From positions 1,240,001-1,304,000 of the forward strand of contig OY762941.1 of assembly GCA_963666995.1 (NCBI GenBank): a stretch of DNA of 64,000 nt. Direction: 5' to 3'. Origin of the DNA: Syntrophobacter sp963666995 (GTDB lineage Bacteria > Desulfobacterota > Syntrophobacteria > Syntrophobacterales > Syntrophobacteraceae). Of the stretch, positions 33,354 through 41,555 are shown one piece after another. Below the pieces are notes generated by a model. The model searched no databases, was not told the origin of the DNA, and worked only from the letters and a program-made list of their open reading frames with translations. The position numbers and the translations under genes were made by a program. Positions within the stretch are counted from its first letter, which is position 1; every line of letters begins with the position of its first letter.

Positions 33354-34058
33354 TCAGTTCCGGCAAATCAACGACTTGCTGTAAAAGATTCCGGGGATAT
33401 GCAGCAGTTTGCTGAAAGGGATGTACATGATGAGGATTTGTCCAAAGAAAAAATGCAGTAAAAACCACGGGTCTGATGGAGTTGGCGCCGACTGGAGGGA
33501 GAAGAGCGCCGCAAGATAGTGCCTCACCGCGTTCAGGTCGAAGTGAGAGCTGAACCGCATGATATCACCGGTTGTGGCGACCGCGAGAATGAGAAGGATA
33601 CTCACGTAATCCTGGAAACCGGAGATCTCCCGCACCCGGAGTACTGCAAACCGGCGAAAGAGAAGATAGAGCCCCATCCCCAGAAGTATTACGCCAAGGC
33701 AGCCGCCGGTCACGGCAGAAATGGAGTCAACGTCGCCCGAGCCAAGTTTCGCCGCATTCCACAGTAACGGAAAATCGGTGACCATTCTCAAGTGTCCCAC
33801 CAGGATCAGGGCCAGAGCGACATGAAAAATCCACGTGCCGATCCACAGGGACTTGTCTCCCTCCAGCGTCCCCCGGAAAGCCAGGACCTCTTTTGTGATC
33901 CGGTTCCACTTATCGATACGCCCCGAGGGTGCGGGGAAGAGAACCATCCTGGTTACCAGGGCACGATTCCATCGGTTAACCCTGTAGGCAATCCCGACAA
34001 TGAAAACGATACAGGTGAGGTAGGGCAAAAACCCACCCACCAGTTTATCGGCAATCAT
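33354..34058 (-). CDS. NarI/DsrM-like membrane cytochrome b subunit
   Basis: 234 aa with five hydrophobic segments. The pattern of the nitrate reductase gamma/DsrM family is visible: WIFHVALALILVGHLRM supplies paired His in one helix, DIMRFSSH and LLHFFFGQILIMYIPFSKLLH in later helices supply further His, enough for two b hemes. It should pass electrons between menaquinone and the iron-sulfur partner encoded 43 bp downstream. Gene order (membrane cytochrome first, then HdrD-like) is that of dsrMK. No dsrJ, dsrO or dsrP follow, so this is a minimal two-subunit complex. Confidence 0.85.
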   Translation of the reverse strand: MIADKLVGGFLPYLTCIVFIVGIAYRVNRWNRALVTRMVLFPAPSGRIDKWNRITKEVLAFRGTLEGDKSLWIGTWIFHVALALILVGHLRMVTDFPLLWNAAKLGSGDVDSISAVTGGCLGVILLGMGLYLLFRRFAVLRVREISGFQDYVSILLILAVATTGDIMRFSSHFDLNAVRHYLAALFSLQSAPTPSDPWFLLHFFFGQILIMYIPFSKLLHIPGIFYSKSLICRN

Positions 34059-34137
34059 CGACAGTCTCTCCTCTCTTCGGCTGCCGGCCGCTCGGCATAG
34101 GATCGTACCGGCCGCTCAGGGATCTCCGCTTCGGAGA

Positions 34138-35079
34138 TCAACATCCCACGACCCAGACGGCCCTGTCCTTCGCCATCTGGATGAGCTTGTAGCTCACCCG
34201 GCCCATATCGTAGTTCTCAACCCGGGTCAGCCCTCTTCTGCCCGTAACAATAGTTCCATAGTCTCCGGCATCGGCTTCCTTGAGAATTGCACCGGCACGG
34301 CTGTTCACTCCGCTTATAATCTGGGTGCACACCTTTTCAGGCGGGATTCCAAGGGCCGCAAGGTGATCGGTCGCTTCCTCGAAAACCGGCCTGATCTTGT
34401 CTTCGGCCTCTTGCGTGAGCTTTTCCAGGTATTCCCCGACAAGGACCTTTTGATATCCGGCCAGCGAGCTGCTAAGCCCTCTCACAACATGGAGCAGCTT
34501 CACCTCTCGCGTGGCCCCGTTCATTACTTTTCCCACATGATCGACAGCCAGCATGGCACAGTCCGAGGGATCCATCGCAATCAGGACTTTTCCGGCCTGA
34601 GGTCTGCCGCCGATCAGCCAGATGGGAATTCTGCAAAGTTTGATGGCAATCTTTGCGGCGATGCTCCCCAGTACCGCGTCATGGAGCGGGTTCAGTCCCT
34701 TGCGGCCGAGAGCGATCGCATCATATCCACGCAGAGCCTCCGCGGTGATGTCCCGGGCAAAACCTTCTTTCAGTTCTCTCACTTCCACTTTGACCGCATC
34801 CGACCGGAAGCCCGCATCCAGAAATGCTCGACGCCCCTTTGCCATGAATTCTTCTATCCTGCGTTCCTCCTGCGCCTCCCACTCTCTGAGCCCTTTGTCC
34901 TCCATGTGCCACGCAGGATTCAGGCCCAGGTCTCTCAGGGGCTCAGGGACCTTGCTCATCACGTGAAGCAGAACCACCTCGCTCTCGGGAGCCAGGAGCC
35001 CGGCTGCATATTTCACCGTATCCGAAGACTGCTCAGACCCGTCCAGCGCCACCAGAACCCTTAATCGATCTTTCTTCAT
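34138..35079 (-). CDS. Tandem universal stress protein (two UspA domains)
   Basis: 313 aa from the ATG at 35079 behind AAAGGAG; an ATG 126 bp upstream adds non-homologous residues. Domain 1 (about 5-155) starts LRVLVALDGSEQSSDTVKYA and has the nucleotide loop IALGRKGLNPLHDAVLGS. Domain 2 (about 160-310) starts KVLIAMDPSDCAMLAVDHV and ends with IVTGRRGLTRVENYDMGRV. The G-x2-G-x(8-9)-G-S/T ATP signature is clear in domain 1 and altered in domain 2 (Gly-Arg where Gly-Ser/Thr is expected). It lies 79 bp upstream of the cytochrome b gene on the same strand, so the redox pair and the stress protein may be one transcript. Confidence 0.87.
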   Translation of the reverse strand: MKKDRLRVLVALDGSEQSSDTVKYAAGLLAPESEVVLLHVMSKVPEPLRDLGLNPAWHMEDKGLREWEAQEERRIEEFMAKGRRAFLDAGFRSDAVKVEVRELKEGFARDITAEALRGYDAIALGRKGLNPLHDAVLGSIAAKIAIKLCRIPIWLIGGRPQAGKVLIAMDPSDCAMLAVDHVGKVMNGATREVKLLHVVRGLSSSLAGYQKVLVGEYLEKLTQEAEDKIRPVFEEATDHLAALGIPPEKVCTQIISGVNSRAGAILKEADAGDYGTIVTGRRGLTRVENYDMGRVSYKLIQMAKDRAVWVVGC

Positions 35080-35498
35080 CCCTGTTTCTCCTTTCTTGGA
35101 TACCGCTGCCTGTCGCAACATGTCCGGGGATACAGCTTCCATTACCGGTCCGCAAGGAGTCTCCCAAGCCGGTTGTCGATCGAGCATGTGTAGAAACGCG
35201 GCCACCCTGCGGGTCGGAATCGATATTGCCGGCTCAAAAAATAAATGGATCAGAGGAATGCCGGTACACTCATCGAAACATAATGCCCATCAAGTTAAAT
35301 TGCTTTGCTGAAAACCTCGACATTTCCGATCCGGATACCTGCTTTGCCCGATCACGGCTGGGCAGCCACGCCGACCACTACTCTGATTTTCCAACAAATA
35401 CTGCAAACACCTTCCGGTTCCGCGCTTTCCACACGGCCTCGGGAGAGGAGTCAAAGAAACTAGTACGATCTAGTTAGTGGTATTTTCCGCAAAATTTT
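35080..35498. other. Noncoding gap upstream of the Usp gene
   Basis: No supported gene. The Rrf2 gene stops at 35499 and is read in the same direction towards the Usp gene, so this region should contain the promoter of the Usp-cytochrome b-HdrD run. I could not identify convincing boxes. The stretch 35455-35510 is AT-rich. Confidence 0.3.
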
Positions 35499-35903
35499 TT
35501 AGCACACATCAGCCAGAGACGTATTCTCCATCTTTTCCACAATGTAATCCCGCACCTCCTTAAAAAGGTCCAGAAGTCTGCCTTCCTTTTCGATGGGGGT
35601 GGGGTCATAGAAATACTTGCTGACTGATTCGGTGGGAGCTAATGCACCGTCGAAAAGCCTGACGATTTCGGCCAGGGAAATTTTATCCGGGGATTTCGCC
35701 AGCCGGAATCCCCCGTTCTTTCCCTTCGAACTGCGCAGGTACTGGGCCAACCGGAGCGTCAGGAGGATTTGCTCGAGGAATTTGGGCGGTATCTGCTGGG
35801 CAGCCGCGATTGTCTGTACGGATATGTATTCGTCGAGCTTTTGGTGCCGTGCGAGATGAACCAGAGCCAGAAGCGCGTACTCACTACGGCATGTGAGTTT
35901 CAT
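35499..35903 (-). CDS. Rrf2-family transcription regulator lacking cluster cysteines
   Basis: 134 aa. MKLTCRSEYALLALVHLARHQ is the standard Rrf2 start; SVQTIAAAQQIPPKFLEQIL contains the winged-helix recognition helix; LRSSKGKNGGFRLAKSPDKI is the wing, and SLAEIVRLFDG leads to the dimer helix. IscR- and NsrR-type members carry three Cys in the loop after residue 90. Here that loop reads APTESVSKYFYDPTPIEKE with none; the only Cys are residue 5 and the last residue. It therefore probably senses a small molecule or redox state without an Fe-S cluster (as CymR does). It lies upstream of, and in line with, the Usp-redox genes, a plausible target. Confidence 0.87.
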   Translation of the reverse strand: MKLTCRSEYALLALVHLARHQKLDEYISVQTIAAAQQIPPKFLEQILLTLRLAQYLRSSKGKNGGFRLAKSPDKISLAEIVRLFDGALAPTESVSKYFYDPTPIEKEGRLLDLFKEVRDYIVEKMENTSLADVC

Positions 35904-36785
35904 CTTTTCCCTCGATTCCCGGTTCCTTGGTTTTCCAACCTTCGGTGCAGTCCCACTCTACGGGCTTCTACCTTGTTTTGGATTCGCATTGACCGTCTTT
36001 AAATGACTTTTATAATAGAGTTAATCATATTTCAACTATTTTTTTGACTGGACCGTTTTCCCTTCCAAGCTGAGTCACGTAAGGAAGGATCCGGAACCTG
36101 AAAGCTCCGTCTGCCTGTGGGAGGAAATCTTTCAGCGAGACTTTGACCCGCCCGGGGAAAGAACCCGAACATGCCCAGTGACCGGGGGCTCATCCGGATG
36201 GTCTTTACAAGTTCAAGCAAATCGGATATGGAAGTTTTTTCGTTTATTTCCATGGGCGGGAAATAGCGCCGTTGACTCCGCGCAACTGAAGGATATCGCC
36301 TCGTTTCCGGCAGGGAGCCATGCAGTTGAAGAGCACGACCGGCCCTTTTCCGCAGACTGTTCGAAGCCCCTGAGGCACGATGTGCCTCCGCCCACGATGA
36401 GAGCGATTTTAGGGACTCTCGGATCAAAAGCCCTATGCCACATTCTAAAATATGCTATATAATGAGGAAATTGATATCGTTGTCGACGACGGTCGACCCA
36501 TTCGGGCGATCCGCATAGGAAGGGTGAACTCAGCCGGCCGACCCATGCGGCAGGGAAAGGCAACGGTCATCAACTGCAGGCAATATTATTTCAGTCCAAT
36601 CGCCCAGATGGATCAGCTTTTGGCAAAACCCGGCAAAATTACTGCACGAAGAAAGACGATCGCAATGGCAGGTGGAACCTGTTCATCGGAGAGACCAGAG
36701 CTGTCCCGGAAACCCGGCTCATCGCAGCAGGGGTTGATCCTTTGAAGTGGTTTGACAGACTTATAATTCGTCCAGAGAGTAGAGA
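35904..36785. other. 880-bp region with no supported gene upstream of ctpA
   Basis: I examined both strands. Open frames at 36032-36427 (minus) and 36452-36745 (plus) have no recognisable domain, no ribosome site and irregular composition. A TATAAT at 36762-36767 close to ctpA has TTTGAA 15 bp upstream, at best a weak promoter. The size is unusual for this dense chromosome, so a noncoding RNA or a decayed gene is possible. Confidence 0.35.
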
Positions 36786-38111
36786 ATGAGGAAATCTATG
36801 TTCAGGAAGCACACAAGAATAATCGTACTCATCGCTGTGTCTGCTTTTGTGCTTTTGGGTTTTTCCAGTCTCAAAGCAAAGAGCAACCCCGAGAACTCGG
36901 ACATGTATCAGTACCTGAAGGTGTTCAGCGATGTACTGAATATCGTTCAGGATAACTATGTTGAAAAGGTCGATGAGAAGAAGCTGATGTACGGGGCCAT
37001 CAACGGCATGCTTCGGGAGCTCGATCCTCACTCTTCTTTTCTGAGACCGGAAGACTACAAGGAACTGCAAATCGAGACCAAAGGCAAGTTCGGCGGCCTT
37101 GGCATCGAGATCACCATGCGCGACGGGGTTCTGACGGTCGTCGCGCCGCTGGAAGACACGCCCGCCGATAAGGCCGGAGTACAGGCCAACGATCAGATCA
37201 TCAAGATTGACGATCAACCGACTCAGGATATGTCCCTCATGGATGCGGTCCAGAAAATGAGAGGGCCCAAGGGCACCAAGGTCCGGCTCACGATCATCCG
37301 CAAGGGAGAGAAGAAGCCGCTTGAGTTTGATCTGGTCCGGGATATCATCGCCATTCAGAGCGTGAAGTTCCGAACTCTGGAACCCGGTTACGGCTACGTC
37401 CGGATCAGCAGTTTCCAGAGCGGCACCGCCAACGATCTGCGCAAGGCCCTGGAACAGCTCGAAAACGAAAACCATCCCCTGCAGGGACTGGTCCTCGATC
37501 TGCGAAACGACCCGGGAGGTCTTCTGGATCAGGCTGTCGAGGTGAGCGATGAATTCCTGGACGAAGGGCTCATCGTTTACACCGGGGGTCGCCTGGAGAG
37601 CCAGAAGATGCGTTTCGAAGCTCACAAGGGGAACAAGAACCACGGCTATCCGATCGTGGTCCTGGTGAACTCGGGGAGTGCAAGCGCATCCGAAATTGTG
37701 GCCGGAGCGCTGCAGGATCACAAGAGAGCGATCATCCTCGGCGAACAGACTTTCGGGAAGGGGTCCGTACAGACTGTCATACCTCTGAATGACGGGTCGG
37801 CGCTCCGTCTGACCACCTCACTGTACTATACGCCGTCCGGAAGATCCATTCAGGCTAAAGGAATCGAACCCGACATCGTGGTGAAACGCGAGGTCTCCCA
37901 GAAGGCCGAGGAACAGGGCCCGGACGACTCCCACCGTGTTCGTGAAAAAGACCTGCCGAGGCACATGGAGAATCAGAAGGTCGAGCCCGGAGCAGCCAAG
38001 CCCGACTCCACCGTGACCGATGCACGCTTGCTCGAACAGGACAATCAGTTGAGGAGGGCGCTGGATCTCCTGAAAAGCTACAAAATAATGGCGGAAATGC
38101 ATTTTAAATAA
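36786..38111 (+). CDS. ctpA: Carboxy-terminal processing protease CtpA (S41 family)
   Basis: 441 aa. An N-terminal signal anchor (IIVLIAVSAFVLLGFSSL) directs it to the periplasm. A helical domain (LDPHSSFLRPEDY) precedes a PDZ domain at about 90-170 with GKFGGLGIEI and the ligand loop. The S41 core has VLDLRNDPGGLLDQAVEVSD, the nucleophile Ser in NSGSASASEIVAGAL and the general-base Lys in GEQTFGKGSVQT. It removes C-terminal tails from exported proteins, often cell-wall hydrolases. A divergent polysaccharide deacetylase gene follows after 23 bp, a pairing frequent in proteobacteria. Confidence 0.94.
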   Translation: MRKSMFRKHTRIIVLIAVSAFVLLGFSSLKAKSNPENSDMYQYLKVFSDVLNIVQDNYVEKVDEKKLMYGAINGMLRELDPHSSFLRPEDYKELQIETKGKFGGLGIEITMRDGVLTVVAPLEDTPADKAGVQANDQIIKIDDQPTQDMSLMDAVQKMRGPKGTKVRLTIIRKGEKKPLEFDLVRDIIAIQSVKFRTLEPGYGYVRISSFQSGTANDLRKALEQLENENHPLQGLVLDLRNDPGGLLDQAVEVSDEFLDEGLIVYTGGRLESQKMRFEAHKGNKNHGYPIVVLVNSGSASASEIVAGALQDHKRAIILGEQTFGKGSVQTVIPLNDGSALRLTTSLYYTPSGRSIQAKGIEPDIVVKREVSQKAEEQGPDDSHRVREKDLPRHMENQKVEPGAAKPDSTVTDARLLEQDNQLRRALDLLKSYKIMAEMHFK

Positions 38112-38134
38112 GTTTCGAGGCTTGCTGTCTCCAT

Positions 38135-39469
38135 ATGCAAACCAGGAAAAGACCGGGCCGAAGAGAAACTTCGAGAGCGCGCTCCCTGTCGGCAGCCGGA
38201 AAGCAGGGGCGCACCCTGAAAAAAGGCGGCCGAAACAGGAAAAAGGGCGCGCGGCAAAGAAGGGTTTCACCTGAAGGTTCGCACTCCCTTTTTTTGCCTC
38301 TCCTTACGGTGTGGTTCCTCGCCATCCTGGTCCTGGCGGGGATTCTCTACTGGGGCGGACCACCGAAAAAGTCAGGCACCGGCAATCGGGAAGACCTCCG
38401 TGCGACTTCCCCACACAAGGGGCAGGTTGCAAGTGGAACCCGGAAAGAGACCTCTCCCGCCCCAAACAGACAAACGGAAAAGGTCGCCGAGAAGGTCCCC
38501 GGGGAGGCCGGGACAACCCCCGCACCGGGCCATCAGACCCCGGGAGTGAAAGACGCCCGGCAGACAGCGCCGCAGGCAGTTTCCGCCGAAGCTCACAAAA
38601 CACAACCGGCCTCAGGGAGGCCTGTTATTGAACCACCGCCGCAATTCAGTTCCAGAGACCTCCCGGCAGATGAACCCCGTGAAGCGGCGCACGAACAGCT
38701 CGCCCGGGCCAATTTACAGGCCGTTGCTCCAAAGCCGGCCCCTCAGCCGCTTCCTCCTCCGCCGTCTCTCGCTCCTCCCGTCGCCAGGGTTGCCATTGTC
38801 ATAGACGACCTTGGAATGAACCTCGATATGGCCAGGAAACTCCTGGAAGTCCCTCTGCAACTCACCTTTTCCGTGCTGCCCGGTCAGCCGCACAGCCGTG
38901 AAATTGCGGAAATGGCCCACTCCAACCATCATGAAGTGCTGCTTCACCTCCCCATGGAACCCCTGGGATTTCCCAAAACCAATCCGGGTTTCGGAGCCCT
39001 GCTCACATCGATGTCCGCGGAGAAGATCAGGAAGATCGTCGGCGAAGACATCGACTCCATCCCCTATTCCTCCGGAGTCAACAACCACATGGGGTCCAGG
39101 TTCACGGAAAACGCCGCGGACATGAAAATCGTGATGGCGGAGTTGCAACGCAGAAAGTTGTATTTCTTGGACAGTTGCACCAGCGCGAAGAGCACCGGTA
39201 TATCGATCGCCCGGGAGTTCCGGGTGCCCTCCCGGAAGAGGGACATATTCCTCGATCATATCGCTACCAGGGAGTTCGTATACTCTCAGATCGATCAGCT
39301 CATACGGAAAGCCAGGATCGAAGGGTCGGCCCTCGCCATCGGCCACCCCTACGGCGTTACTCTGAATGTCCTGCTGAAGACCGCGGAACGGTTCAAAAAT
39401 GAAAATATCGCCGTCGTCCCGGCCGGAGAACTAATGCCCCCGGTTCATGAAGCCGGGAAAAAAGACTGA
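38135..39469 (+). CDS. Divergent polysaccharide deacetylase family protein (YibQ-like)
   Basis: 444 aa; the ATG at 38135 gives a basic N terminus and one membrane anchor (LFLPLLTVWFLAILVLAGIL at about 50-69), then a low-complexity Pro/Ala/Gln linker to about residue 220. The catalytic-type domain covers residues 222-435: VARVAIVIDDLGMNLDMA (metal-ligand Asp pair), EVLLHLPMEPLGFP, VNNHMGSRFTENAADM and SALAIGHPYGVTL. These motifs define the divergent deacetylase family (DUF610), a NodB-like barrel whose activity is little characterised. It is anchored in the inner membrane facing the periplasm and is next to ctpA, suggesting cell-wall maintenance. Confidence 0.87.
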   Translation: MQTRKRPGRRETSRARSLSAAGKQGRTLKKGGRNRKKGARQRRVSPEGSHSLFLPLLTVWFLAILVLAGILYWGGPPKKSGTGNREDLRATSPHKGQVASGTRKETSPAPNRQTEKVAEKVPGEAGTTPAPGHQTPGVKDARQTAPQAVSAEAHKTQPASGRPVIEPPPQFSSRDLPADEPREAAHEQLARANLQAVAPKPAPQPLPPPPSLAPPVARVAIVIDDLGMNLDMARKLLEVPLQLTFSVLPGQPHSREIAEMAHSNHHEVLLHLPMEPLGFPKTNPGFGALLTSMSAEKIRKIVGEDIDSIPYSSGVNNHMGSRFTENAADMKIVMAELQRRKLYFLDSCTSAKSTGISIAREFRVPSRKRDIFLDHIATREFVYSQIDQLIRKARIEGSALAIGHPYGVTLNVLLKTAERFKNENIAVVPAGELMPPVHEAGKKD

Positions 39470-39526
39470 ACGATCTCCGATAGTTTCCGATTTGTCGGGA
39501 GGGATATTCTTTTGTTTTTTTTGGCC

Positions 39527-39555
39527 TTGACGTTTGGAAGGGGAAGCGGTATGCA
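39527..39555 (+). promoter_or_regulatory. Candidate promoter upstream of the DUF1573 gene
   Basis: TTGACG (39527-39532), 17 bp, TATGCA (39550-39555). Leader of about 150 nt. The -10 box overlaps an ATG at 39551 that would start a 52-codon frame behind AAGGGG ending at 39709, directly before the DUF1573 ribosome site. Promoter and small gene are mutually awkward, and neither is proven. Confidence 0.3.
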
Positions 39556-39712
39556 AATCTGCACGATTATTTCGCCGACCGGGAAGGTTCGGCACTTGCG
39601 CCCGCTGATTTCCCAGGATGAAAACGCAACATTCAGATACCGATTTGTGGCAAAGGAACCGCTGAACATCCCGACTACTGAGCACAGGATCCGAAACGGA
39701 GGAAACTGAGGT

Positions 39713-40813
39713 ATGGTTCATCGTTCAAAGTGGTGTTTCTTGATTGTCATCTTTTTCTGCTGGGTGGGTTTCACTCACGCCGCCGATCCCTCCAAAACGA
39801 CACCTCAATCCTCCGCGCCTCAGGAAGCTCCAAGCCTCCAGGTTCCCGAGACGACCTTCGATTTTGGGGAAGTGTATGAAGGGGGAGAAGTAGAACACGA
39901 ATTCATTCTTAAGAATACGGGAAAAGGAGAACTGCAGATCGACCAGGTACGTCCCAGTTGCGGATGCACTCTGGCCCATTTCGACAAGACCATTCCTCCC
40001 GGGGGCACGGGCAAGATCAATCTGAAGGTCAACCTCAAGGGATTCCAGGGAGACATCAAGAAGAGAGCGACGGTATTCAGCAACGATCCGCAAAATCCCG
40101 CCCTCATCCTGGCGATCCAGGGGATTGTGAAGACTTACATCGACGTGCGGCCGAACACGAATATCACGTTTCGCGGCATGCCGGACCAGGTGGCCGAATG
40201 TGTGGTGGAACTTGTGAGCAACGGCCAGCCGTTTCATATTATGAAGATAGAGACGAACCTGGAAGGGAATATCGCCTATTCGATTGAAACCGTCGAAGAG
40301 GGAAAACAGTACAAGGTGAAAATCGCGAACAAGATCCGGCAGGGAAACTATTCGGGGTTCGTCAAGTGCATAACGGACATCCCGCAGAAGCCGGACGTCC
40401 TCGTTCGCGTGAGCGCGCTTATCGAGGGGGACATCTCCGTAAAACCCCAGACGATCCTCGTGGGCAAGCTGGCGGCCCAGCAGCCTGAACGTTCCGGAAA
40501 GATCGCCGTGGTGAGCAACCGCAACAAACCTTTCCACATCACCAAGCTGACCTATGACGAAACGATGATCAGCGTTACCCAGCACCCGTTGCCCAATAAC
40601 GAACCCGGATACAGCCTCGAAATCGTGCCCAAGCTGGAGAACGTACCCCCAGGAGCCCGGCGTCAGATTTCACTGACCGTCGAGACCGACGTCGAACCCC
40701 GGGAAAAGCAGGAAGTCCAGATTCATGTGTTCAATTCCGCCGAAGTCTCCACCCAGGCGGGAAGTCCACCGGCGCAGCCTCCGGCCGGAACTGGGCAGAA
40801 CAAAACGCAGTAA
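39713..40813 (+). CDS. Secreted DUF1573 domain protein
   Basis: 366 aa with GGAGGAAAC before the ATG. A signal peptide (WCFLIVIFFCWVGFTHAA) is cleaved near Ala 22. Residues about 40-150 match DUF1573: TTFDFGEVYEGGEVEHEFIL, a KNTGKGELQI segment, VRPSCGCTLA with the paired Cys, and PGGTGKINLKVN. This is an immunoglobulin-like (ASPM-SPD-2-Hydin type) beta domain. The rest (150-345) looks like two further beta-sandwich repeats without cysteines, ending in a Pro/Gln-rich tail. It is probably periplasmic; no enzymatic role is evident. A strong terminator follows. Confidence 0.82.
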   Translation: MVHRSKWCFLIVIFFCWVGFTHAADPSKTTPQSSAPQEAPSLQVPETTFDFGEVYEGGEVEHEFILKNTGKGELQIDQVRPSCGCTLAHFDKTIPPGGTGKINLKVNLKGFQGDIKKRATVFSNDPQNPALILAIQGIVKTYIDVRPNTNITFRGMPDQVAECVVELVSNGQPFHIMKIETNLEGNIAYSIETVEEGKQYKVKIANKIRQGNYSGFVKCITDIPQKPDVLVRVSALIEGDISVKPQTILVGKLAAQQPERSGKIAVVSNRNKPFHITKLTYDETMISVTQHPLPNNEPGYSLEIVPKLENVPPGARRQISLTVETDVEPREKQEVQIHVFNSAEVSTQAGSPPAQPPAGTGQNKTQ

Positions 40814-40862
40814 TCGCCTCTTCCAACGCCCTGTGCGTTTGAGGAAGCATGTCCATGTTGTT

Positions 40863-40898
40863 AAAAGGGCAGACCGGGGTTCCCGTGTCTGCCCTTTT
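40863..40898. terminator. Strong bidirectional terminator
   Basis: AAAAGGGCAGAC (40863-40874) pairs perfectly with GTCTGCCCTTTT (40887-40898), and the loop adds CGGG/CCCG pairing. T tracts on both strands let it serve the DUF1573 gene (plus) and the ahb-rhodanese run (minus). Confidence 0.85.
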
Positions 40899-40928
40899 AC
40901 ATTTGATACTAAGGTGCGTTCAATCAAG

Positions 40929-41011
40929 GATGTTATCAAAGAATAAAAAGCGTGGGGAGCTGTGCCCCCCACACCTCCACGCCGCTTCGCGGCTCGGTTT
41001 GGCGCTACGGC
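40929..41011. repeat. About 83-bp dispersed repeat, first copy
   Basis: GATGTTATCAAAGAATAAAA, then a GTGGGGAGCTGTGCCCCCCAC hairpin and CGCCGCTTCGCGGCTC hairpin, ending GTTTGGCGCTACGGC. The same series is at 54309-54391 with few substitutions. Its end lies ten bases from the rhodanese stop. Confidence 0.7.
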
Positions 41012-41021
41012 GGGACATCCC

Positions 41022-41555
41022 TCAGCCGGTCGCGGCCGGAAGTTTGGCCGCCTGCCAGAGGGACCACCCGTTGAGGAGGACCCTCACGTGGAAGTATCCT
41101 TTTCCGGCCAACGCCTCGGCCAGGTCTTTGCTCAAGCTGCAGACATCTCCGTCGCAGTAGACGACGATGAGCGCATCCGGAGAAATATCCCACATTACAT
41201 CCTGGTACCGGTCTTCGAATTCTTCCCAGGGCAGGTTCCTGGCCCCCTCGATGTGCCCATCCCTGTAAAATTCCTCAGTCCTTGCATCGATGAATATTGC
41301 CCCCTGCGTGGCATACAGTGCCGCCGCCTCATCGAGCGATATTATCGGGTTTTCAACGGTACTGAGCTTTGAAAGCCGGCTCTCCATCGACCAGTCCGCA
41401 ACCAGGGGCAGGCCTTCGGACCGGAGATAGTTGACAAGCAATCCCAAGACCAGCCCAATCAAAAGGATCGCGGCACTCTGAAAGCATGCTTTGATCCACT
41501 TGCGGCCGGGATCGATTCCCCGTTGCGCATCAGCCGTCACAGAGAGTTCAGTCAT
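41022..41555 (-). CDS. Membrane-anchored rhodanese-like protein
   Basis: 177 aa. One transmembrane helix (FQSAAILLIGLVLGLLVNYL at about 25-44) is followed by a single rhodanese domain: NPIISLDEAAALYATQGAIF, IDARTEEFYRDGHIEGARNL and the active-site loop VVYCDGDVCSLSKDLAEAL with the persulfide Cys. RVLLNGWSLWQ closes the domain. The catalytic domain should face the periplasm if the basic N terminus stays inside. Its start overlaps the ahbD stop by 4 bp (ATGA), so it belongs to the heme operon. A link between sulfurtransfer and heme synthesis is not established. Confidence 0.86.
   Translation of the reverse strand: MTELSVTADAQRGIDPGRKWIKACFQSAAILLIGLVLGLLVNYLRSEGLPLVADWSMESRLSKLSTVENPIISLDEAAALYATQGAIFIDARTEEFYRDGHIEGARNLPWEEFEDRYQDVMWDISPDALIVVYCDGDVCSLSKDLAEALAGKGYFHVRVLLNGWSLWQAAKLPAATG

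Noticed and set aside
36032..36427. Minus-strand frame of 131 codons before ctpA
   Set aside because: Basic, Ser/Arg-rich translation without a domain or start signal; not enough to call a gene.
36452..36745. Plus-strand frame of 97 codons before ctpA
   Set aside because: No homology by eye, poor start context, ends in low-complexity residues.
36741..36767. TTTGAA / TATAAT as the ctpA promoter
   Set aside because: The -10 box is perfect but the spacing is only 15 bp and a TTGACA nearby is 4 bp away from it, so no convincing pair exists.
39551..39709. 52-codon frame before the DUF1573 gene with AAGGGG upstream
   Set aside because: No recognisable domain; composition is irregular and it collides with a plausible promoter. 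Mentioned under the promoter entry only.
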